Source: Candidatus Yanofskybacteria bacterium RIFCSPHIGHO2_01_FULL_41_26
GTDB taxonomy: Bacteria; Patescibacteriota; Minisyncoccia; 2-02-FULL-40-12; GWA2-44-9
Assembly (NCBI GenBank): GCA_001794055.1
Contig: MGJB01000011.1
Coordinates: 1-36,662 of the forward strand
Direction of reading: 5' to 3'
DNA length: 36,662 nucleotides
Shown: piece after piece, positions 32,361-36,662 of the stretch
Position numbering within the stretch: the first letter of the stretch is position 1
Layout of the letters: each line of letters opens with the position of its first letter
Made by a program: the position numbers and the translations under genes
The notes under the pieces: generated by a model
Seen by the model: the letters and a program-made list of their open reading frames with translations, nothing else
Told to the model about the DNA's origin: nothing
The model's database searches: none

Positions 32361-33144
32361 ACTTAAATTAAAACTAATTGTCTGGCATGGGGCGGTGTTG
32401 GTTTTGTCATGGGAGTTTTGGAGGTATTTGAGCTATTTATTTAATAATAGTTCTAAACCAGACTTTGAGCCGGTGGGAGTAATTAATTTTATAGTCCTGT
32501 CTTCGGTCTTGGCTTTGGGACTCATGCTTTTTAGGAGGAAGTGGCATGCGTTGTCATTTGGTGCGACTCATGGATTATTTTATCTCGTTTATTTCGGTTT
32601 CAATGCCATTAATTTATTGGGCGTTGCTATTCTGGCGGGGCTATTATTTCTTTCCAGGTTAAGTATTAATTCTGAGCTGAATGAAAGATTTAAGATAAAT
32701 TCAAAGACGATTTTAAGGCGCGGATTGATGAGCGTGGTTCTCGGAATTTTTGTTCTGATATCATTTGCCGCTTACCAAAGCCCATTGGCAAAAGAAATTG
32801 AAAGTTCTAAAAAACTTCCGTCAGGGACAGAAGTTTTTATTCGTGATATTGTTGCAAACACAATAGGTTCAAGAGTTGATACTGTAAATGAGGCAGAGAA
32901 ACAAAATATAATTTCCCAAATTACCAATGAGACATTTGGAGAAATAAACACCTTTTTAAAGCCGTATTTTCAATATGCCCCACCTTTGCTGGCCTTTGGT
33001 TTATTTTTGATATTGTGGGGGCTTAGCTGGATTTTTATATGGTTGAGTGTGTTGTTGGGTATGCTGATTTTTTGGGTGCTTAAAAAAACTGATGTGATTA
33101 AGATAGAAGAACGTGATATTAAGGCCGAAGTACTGATTATTTAA
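32353..33144 (+). CDS. Unknown membrane protein, 263 residues
   Basis: Not recognised. About six hydrophobic segments are present: two or three near 10-100, one near 128-148, then an outside or inside loop of about 60 residues (SPLAKEIESSKKLPSGTEVF, later NTIGSRVDTVNEAEKQ) and two strongly hydrophobic helices at about 210-250. It ends with a charged tail (KKTDVIKIEERDIKAE). The overlap with the NADAR gene suggests cotranscription but not a shared function. Confidence 0.6.
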   Translation: MNKLKLKLIVWHGAVLVLSWEFWRYLSYLFNNSSKPDFEPVGVINFIVLSSVLALGLMLFRRKWHALSFGATHGLFYLVYFGFNAINLLGVAILAGLLFLSRLSINSELNERFKINSKTILRRGLMSVVLGIFVLISFAAYQSPLAKEIESSKKLPSGTEVFIRDIVANTIGSRVDTVNEAEKQNIISQITNETFGEINTFLKPYFQYAPPLLAFGLFLILWGLSWIFIWLSVLLGMLIFWVLKKTDVIKIEERDIKAEVLII

Positions 33145-33145
33145 C

Positions 33146-33298
33146 ATGACTAAAGAAATATTTGAAAAATTTATAAATTGGGCAAAATTCAAATTTAACA
33201 TCTTTATATTGTGGGCCATTCCTCTAACCAGCAAAAATAAGACCGGGAAATATTATTATCAATTGTGGATAAATAAAGATAGAGGAATAATTGGGTGA
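33146..33298 (+). pseudogene. Internally deleted PemK/MazF-like remnant
   Basis: A 50-codon frame. Its start, MTKEIFEKFINWAKFK, corresponds to the N-terminal helix of PemK-like proteins such as the one at 15214. It then jumps to LWAIPLTSKNKTGKYYYQL, which is nearly the FWAIPLTTKVKTGKYW block of that protein. The ~45 residues between, and everything after, are missing. A TGTGGATAA DnaA-box match lies at 33264-33272. Confidence 0.55.
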
Positions 33299-33314
33299 TA
33301 ATTGTTTTTGAAAA

Positions 33315-33373
33315 GAAAAAACCTTCCAGTGCTACTCAATACTGCACCTTGCAGACGAGTAATTAATGGAAGG
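33315..33373 (-). terminator. Terminator of the candidate ncRNA
   Basis: Stem of CCTTCC with GGAAGG (33368-33373 and 33322-33327), TACTC/GAGTA inside, followed on the minus strand by six T, C, four T. Confidence 0.75.
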
Positions 33374-33690
33374 TCGGTGCCGGAGACGGCCACCCTGGAA
33401 TGTCGCGTCTCCGGCGATTTTCGCAGAAGTTAGCTGGTCGACGGAGTCACCGCCGGCTGCTAATTCTGGCCAGGTATCGGAACGGTGTTCGTGAGTGAGG
33501 TCGCCCGTGACGCGCGAGTCCGGGTCACTCCTCAAGCTACGTAGGCGCTCTGCCCGGCCACCCGTCCCGAATTTCGAAAGAACGTTGAAACCGATTTTTT
33601 CAAATGTAGCGGACCGCGGTCCGCCAGAGCAGCTGGGTTAAGGGTCCACAACCGGTTCCCCAAAAGTCCCTTCCCAAGCTCTGATAAATC
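33315..33690 (-). ncRNA. Candidate structured ncRNA, about 370 nt, unknown family
   Basis: On the minus strand a perfect-consensus promoter is followed by a GC-rich region of successive hairpins and an intrinsic terminator. From the 5' end: CAGAGC/GCTCTG with TTGGG/CCCA(G) and AAGGG/CCCTT nested inside; a palindrome GCGGACCGCGGTCCGC; GAGTGA/TCACTC with CCCG/CGGG; a stem of CAGAATTAGC with GCTAACTTCTG; a perfect GCCGGAGACG/CGTCTCCGGC; then the terminator. No conserved RNase P, tmRNA, SRP or 6S signature is found on either strand. It is divergent from dnaJ. Confidence 0.65.
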
Positions 33691-33691
33691 C

Positions 33692-33721
33692 ATTATAGCA
33701 TACCTTGATATGAAATGTCAA
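33692..33721 (-). promoter_or_regulatory. Perfect-consensus promoter of the candidate ncRNA
   Basis: Minus strand TTGACA (33716-33721), an 18-base spacer and TATAAT (33692-33697). Both boxes match the sigma-70 consensus exactly, which no other promoter seen in this window does. Confidence 0.85.
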
Positions 33722-33733
33722 GTAGTGTAAAAT
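33705..33733 (+). promoter_or_regulatory. Promoter of dnaJ
   Basis: TTGATA (33705-33710), a 17-base spacer and TAAAAT (33728-33733). It overlaps the minus-strand ncRNA promoter, so the two are likely to compete. Confidence 0.7.
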
Positions 33734-33755
33734 ATTAAGTAAATAAGCTATTTTT

Positions 33756-34559
33756 ATGCCAAATAAAGATTATTATAATATATTGGGTGTTCAAAGGAAT
33801 GCTTCGGAAGAGGAGATTAAGAAAGCGTTTCGTAAGCTGGCTCATGAGCATCATCCCGATAAGAAAACAGGAAATGAAGCCAAGTTTAAGGAGATAAACG
33901 AGGCCTATCAAATTTTGTCTGATCCAAAGAAGAGGTCAAATTATGACAACTTTGGTTTTGGTTACAATGACGGTGGGTATCAGCAGGGTGGATATGACTT
34001 TGGCGGACAAGGTGGAAATTTCTGGGATTTTTTTGGCGGTTCACAGGGGCGCACTGGCGGGGTTGAAGATTTGTTTGATATGTTTTCTGACACGTTTGGT
34101 GGATTTCGCCAACCTCAGCAGGAAGAAAGTTCAAAGGGAGAGGACTTATACTTGGAATTGACTATAAATAAAAAAGATTTGGGAACGATTAAAACGGTAG
34201 AATACGAAGCATTCGGAGTATGTGATGATTGTTCCGGTCATGGGGTTGCAAAAGGACACAAAATTATAAATTGCAGCACATGTCACGGTACCGGCCAGAT
34301 AAGATATACTTCAAGAACTGCAATAGGAATGTTTACTCGGATAGGGGTTTGCAACACTTGCAAAGGCAAAGGAAGAATTCCGGAAAAAGAATGTACCAAA
34401 TGCAGAGGAGTCGGTAGGATTAAAGCTAAACAAAAGTTAGAAATTCGTATTCCGGAAAATCTAGAAAATAATTATAATATCGTTATTCCCAAAGGCGGAA
34501 ACTCGGGTAAGGTTGGGAAACCATCAGGTGATCTGGTGTTGAATATAAGGATTAAGTAG
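33756..34559 (+). CDS. dnaJ: Chaperone DnaJ, short form
   Basis: 267 residues instead of ~370. The J domain (1-68) has [10 protein letters not shown] with the HPD motif. A Gly/Phe/Gln-rich linker follows (about 70-125, [15 protein letters not shown]). Then come the four zinc repeats [24 protein letters not shown] and CTKCRGVG, and a first C-terminal beta domain ([22 protein letters not shown]) that ends at VLNIRIK. The second C-terminal domain and dimerisation tail are missing. It could still stimulate DnaK ATPase. It has its own promoter and is separate from hrcA-grpE-dnaK. Confidence 0.93.
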   Translation: MPNKDYYNILGVQRNASEEEIKKAFRKLAHEHHPDKKTGNEAKFKEINEAYQILSDPKKRSNYDNFGFGYNDGGYQQGGYDFGGQGGNFWDFFGGSQGRTGGVEDLFDMFSDTFGGFRQPQQEESSKGEDLYLELTINKKDLGTIKTVEYEAFGVCDDCSGHGVAKGHKIINCSTCHGTGQIRYTSRTAIGMFTRIGVCNTCKGKGRIPEKECTKCRGVGRIKAKQKLEIRIPENLENNYNIVIPKGGNSGKVGKPSGDLVLNIRIK

Positions 34560-34567
34560 GATTTTCA

Positions 34568-34720
34568 ACCCCTACCCATTTGTCGGCCTATTGGTTACGT
34601 CCCCCGGATCTTCTTCTGACAAACAATTAAATTAACCTTCAATTTGGTTAATAAATTTTTTGATTAATTTAATGGTTGTGTTGCTAGAAGAAACCAAACG
34701 GCCTAAAATAGGGATGGGGT
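34568..34720. other. Folded intergenic element F, after dnaJ
   Basis: Outer arms 34568-34588 and 34700-34720 pair at most positions (ACCCC with GGGGT, GGCC with GGCC), and an inner pair of about 25 bases matches TTCTTCTGAC with the region ending AGAAG. The centre is AT-rich, unlike elements A-C. No gene is visible. Confidence 0.5.
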
Positions 34721-34796
34721 CTCGCTTGTGGTTTACTTGCAACTTGTTTTAATATTTGGTAAAAGTTATCAGCCTCTTGAAATAAAAGGATCAGGA

Positions 34797-35132
34797 ATGA
34801 CAAATGAAAAGCTGTTTGAATTTGCAGCGGAGAAGGGCTGGGATAAGTTTTTAGAAGCAGCTTATAATATTCATACCTTACCAGAACTTGCAACTAAACT
34901 TGGCAAGAAGGAAAGCCATCTAAATATTGAAATTCGAGCAATGTGTGCTTTGGGTTTACTAGGACTGCTTCCAAAACTAGGGGGAGGCTATAGATGTGCG
35001 CCTACGGTTTTAGGAGCGAAATTTATACAGGCACAAAATGTTAAAAAAGGTAAAACTTTTTCATGCCAGCTGTGCGGAACTACCACGGGCCTTCCCCATG
35101 TTTGCCCAGCATTTTATCCTGAATTTGGGTAA
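34797..35132 (+). CDS. Small wHTH/zinc-ribbon-like protein, 111 residues
   Basis: The start is at ATG 34797, with AAAAGGATCAGGA before it. Residues ~18-70 look like a winged helix of the kind found at the N-terminus of methyltransferase and MarR-type proteins (LPELATKLGKKESHLNIEIRAM, then LGLLGLLPKLGGGYRCAPTVLG). The C-terminus has CQLCGTTTGLPHVC, a possible zinc site of two C-x-x-C-like pairs with a His. Family not recognised. A terminator follows nine bases after the stop. A regulator role is only inferred. Confidence 0.55.
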   Translation: MTNEKLFEFAAEKGWDKFLEAAYNIHTLPELATKLGKKESHLNIEIRAMCALGLLGLLPKLGGGYRCAPTVLGAKFIQAQNVKKGKTFSCQLCGTTTGLPHVCPAFYPEFG

Positions 35133-35139
35133 TGATATC

Positions 35140-35167
35140 GCCGATAATCAACATCGGCCTTTTGTTT
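35140..35167 (+). terminator. Intrinsic terminator
   Basis: GCCGAT (35140-35145)/ATCGGC (35153-35158) with AATCAAC loop, then CTTTTGTTT. Confidence 0.75.
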
Positions 35168-35169
35168 AT

Positions 35170-35365
35170 TTGTGTTCCACTCCCATCCAACCCCCATCTT
35201 CATCACATCTTCGCGATACGACAAAAGAGCTGACGGATGTACGGAAATTACCATGAGCACTTCGCTATAATGGTAATTTCCTATCCGTCAGCTTCTTTAT
35301 GTTACCGTATCGCTGCGAGGAGTGATTCGGACAGGGATATGGCTGGGAGCTTTCGAGTGAAGCAA
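35170..35365. other. Folded intergenic element E
   Basis: A very stable nested hairpin. GCTGACGGAT (35229-35238) pairs with ATCCGTCAGC (35283-35292) and encloses GGAAATTACCAT (35243-35254)/ATGGTAATTTCC (35270-35281), all perfect. Outside it GCGATACG (35213-35220) pairs with CGTATCGC (35306-35313), and a weaker outer part runs from CACTCCCA to TGGGAG. No gene is visible. Confidence 0.65.
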
Positions 35366-35374
35366 GAAGCGGAA

Positions 35375-35616
35375 GCCACTCACTTTCTGACATACCCGCA
35401 GGCAAGTCATGAACTGAAAGACGGACAATAAATAGCACTAAAATAATAGGTCGAGCGTCGAACGATAGTGGGGAGGCAAGCGAGGGTTACCTGTTATTTT
35501 AGATGCTCTTTAGAGACGTCTTGAGGTGAATGACGCAGACGTCGCGGAGTGGTTTCCTGACCGTGCTTTAGCCGGTCAAGGAATTCTGTAGGACTGGATG
35601 GAAGAAGGTGAGTGGC
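35375..35616. other. Folded intergenic element E2
   Basis: GCCACTCAC (35375-35383) pairs with GTGAGTGGC (35608-35616). Inside, 35434-35451 pairs with 35489-35507 over some 17 positions (TAAAATAA with TTATTTTA), and GACGTC occurs twice further on. No coding frame looks real. It continues straight from element E. Confidence 0.55.
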
Positions 35617-35652
35617 TGGAGCTGATTAAGGCGCAATGATATACTTAAACTA

Positions 35653-36198
35653 GTGGAGAAATATATTCCAAATTTTGATTTTGTGGCTATTTCCGGATTT
35701 AACTTTAATTTTGGGCCGTCGGGGCTGTTTGCTATTCTGGGCCTGATATTTTTATTACTTTACGGATTGAGTTTGGGCCGAACGCGGGCGCTGGTATCTC
35801 TTCTGGGGATTTATATTGCTTACGCAATCATGTCGGTGTTTCCTTATCTTGACCGCTTGCATGATCTCATCGGAATCTCGCCGGAGTTGTATATTACGCG
35901 CGTGGGATTATTCCTGTTTGTTTACATAATAGTGTTTGCCGTGCTTAACGGTTCTCTTGTTAAAAGCCGTCTAACCATAAAAGATTCCTCGTTTTTTTCA
36001 GTTTCAATAATTAGTTTTTTACAATTAGGTCTTTTAATTACAATAATCACAAACATAGTTTCGATTAGCGCTCTCAAAACGCCAGAAAACCTTTCTTATT
36101 TTGCTGAATATTTTTCTACAAACGAAGCATTGTTCTATTGGTTCTTGGCACCTATTGTGGTTGTTTTATTTATGAGAAGGGATAGAAATCAGAGATAA
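35653..36198 (+). CDS. Membrane protein, 181 residues, CvpA-like layout
   Basis: It starts with GTG at 35653. Four to five hydrophobic segments follow (about 20-38, 45-62, 83-100, 115-138 and 160-176). FAILGLIFLLLYGLSLGRTRALVSLLGIYIAYAIM recalls the N-terminal half of CvpA-type membrane proteins, which have two early helices with a Gly/Arg-rich turn, but the match is weak. The end is basic (MRRDRNQR). No terminator is evident; the next feature is the convergent transposase remnant. Function is not assigned. Confidence 0.6.
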   Translation: MEKYIPNFDFVAISGFNFNFGPSGLFAILGLIFLLLYGLSLGRTRALVSLLGIYIAYAIMSVFPYLDRLHDLIGISPELYITRVGLFLFVYIIVFAVLNGSLVKSRLTIKDSSFFSVSIISFLQLGLLITIITNIVSISALKTPENLSYFAEYFSTNEALFYWFLAPIVVVLFMRRDRNQR

Positions 36199-36234
36199 TA
36201 GGCTCTGACATTTTTTCGTCACCCCGAATAGCGG

Positions 36235-36662
36235 TCAATAGCTTCGCAACACTTCTGCTGGTGTCTTGAAATTAATTCCCATATGCAATCTCTCTGTATT
36301 GTAATATTTCAGATACAGTGGGATTGCTTTTTTTGAATGATTGGATTGATTGAACAATCTGATCTAAACACTCTTCCTGTATTGTCCGATTGAATCTCTC
36401 GATGTGGGCATTGTCATTTGATTGTCGTACTCTGGAATGTCTGTGCTTGATACCCACCCGCTTCAATTCATGGGTAAACCAAATGCTAAATTCTGGCCCA
36501 TGATCCGTTTGCGCCATCTCAAATTGAAATGGCGCTTTTTCTTGAGCATGTTTAACAAACAATACGCTCTGGCTTGCTCCGATCTTTTCTACTACTTCTG
36601 CATATGCCCAGCGTGAATACAGGTCAATGATGGTATACACATATATCCTTGACCCATCCGGA
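36235..36662 (-). pseudogene. IS3-type transposase (DDE integrase core), frameshifted, cut by window edge
   Basis: Minus strand, open to the window end. YTIIDLYSRWAYAEVV carries the first Asp of the integrase core, AQTDHGPEFS the second, and NDNAHIERFNRTIQEECL the Glu region. After SIQSFKK in this frame the protein ends quickly (stop at 36272-36274). In the +1 frame the expected end appears (AIPLYLKYYNTERLHMGINFKTPAEVL) and runs to a stop at 36235. The shift point is a run of seven A (seven T on plus, around 36328-36334). It is either a decayed copy or a read error. The N-terminal part and any upstream orfA lie outside the window. Confidence 0.8.

Noticed and set aside
33332-33535. 67-codon frame on minus
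   Set aside because: It lies inside the candidate ncRNA hairpins, has no ribosome-binding site and has low-complexity arginine-rich composition.
33315-33690. RNase P RNA, tmRNA or SRP RNA at this place
   Set aside because: No GAGGAAAGTCC-type, tRNA-like 3' end or GGAAGGAAGCAGCC-type sequence was found on either strand.
35237-35431. 64-codon frame on plus
   Set aside because: It covers one arm of the nested hairpin of element E and has no start signal.

Overview
The window looks like a piece of a Patescibacteria (CPR, probably Parcubacteria-type) chromosome. This is inferred from the gene set and style rather than from a marker search. It has compact single-copy housekeeping genes, a short DnaJ, a dcw cluster of mraZ-rsmH-ftsL-like-ftsI-murF, a PP2C-like/beta-propeller membrane protein, an O-antigen-ligase/TPR protein, many tiny palindromic repeats inside reading frames, and several promoters whose -10 box sits directly before the start codon. 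Base composition is AT-rich, apart from a few conspicuously GC-rich intergenic stretches between 29 and 36 kb.

Layout. 0-1.8 kb: the end of a surface protein with a Thr/Pro/Ser tail, then a RAYT/IS200-like transposase gene bracketed by two near-identical long hairpins. 1.9-6.5 kb: O-antigen ligase/TPR protein, mltG, and rplJ-rplL with an L10 leader. 6.5-9.7 kb: PP2C-like membrane protein (minus), wHTH protein, tRNA-Val(CAC), guanylate-kinase-like gene. 9.7-14.7 kb: the dcw cluster with a recognisable MraZ operator. 14.7-17.6 kb: a 43-codon membrane peptide on the minus strand, tRNA-Glu(CTC), a PemK/MazF-like toxin gene, small unknown genes, three copies of a 28-bp repeat, rplU and csaA. 17.6-22.1 kb: the accessory cluster of greatest interest. 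22.1-27.2 kb: recR, dnaB, cysS and an Nramp-related transporter, all minus, with one small membrane protein on plus. 27.2-34.6 kb: an unknown gene, hrcA-grpE-dnaK, a stretch of truncated genes, a NADAR-family gene, a membrane protein, a candidate ~370-nt ncRNA on the minus strand, and a short dnaJ divergent from it. 34.6-36.7 kb: small HTH/zinc protein, large intergenic hairpins, a membrane protein, and a frameshifted IS3-type transposase cut by the window edge.

The 17.6-22.1 kb cluster holds three mutually divergent proteins of the glutamate-cysteine-ligase (GCS2/YbdK/EgtA-like) fold and one class I glutamine amidotransferase, in two successive transcription units. Each unit begins with a consensus-like promoter, a start codon 4-5 nt after the predicted transcription start, a 22- or 24-codon leader peptide rich in aromatic codons (Trp-His-Tyr-Tyr in one, Phe-Tyr-Trp-Phe in the other), and a terminator that competes with an antiterminator pairing. 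That is the architecture of ribosome-mediated attenuation, as for trp leaders, here placed before gamma-glutamyl-ligase-like enzymes. The reading offered is an aromatic-amino-acid-responsive peptide-ligase/amidase system. The chemistry is not known.

A second theme is intergenic structure. Almost every gap between 29 and 35.7 kb folds into one long imperfect hairpin, and one gap (33.3-33.7 kb) has its own perfect-consensus promoter and a terminator, so it is probably an independent non-coding RNA. A third theme is very short palindromic repeats inserted in frame into conserved proteins (MltG, L10, FtsL-like, HrcA, L21, MurF).
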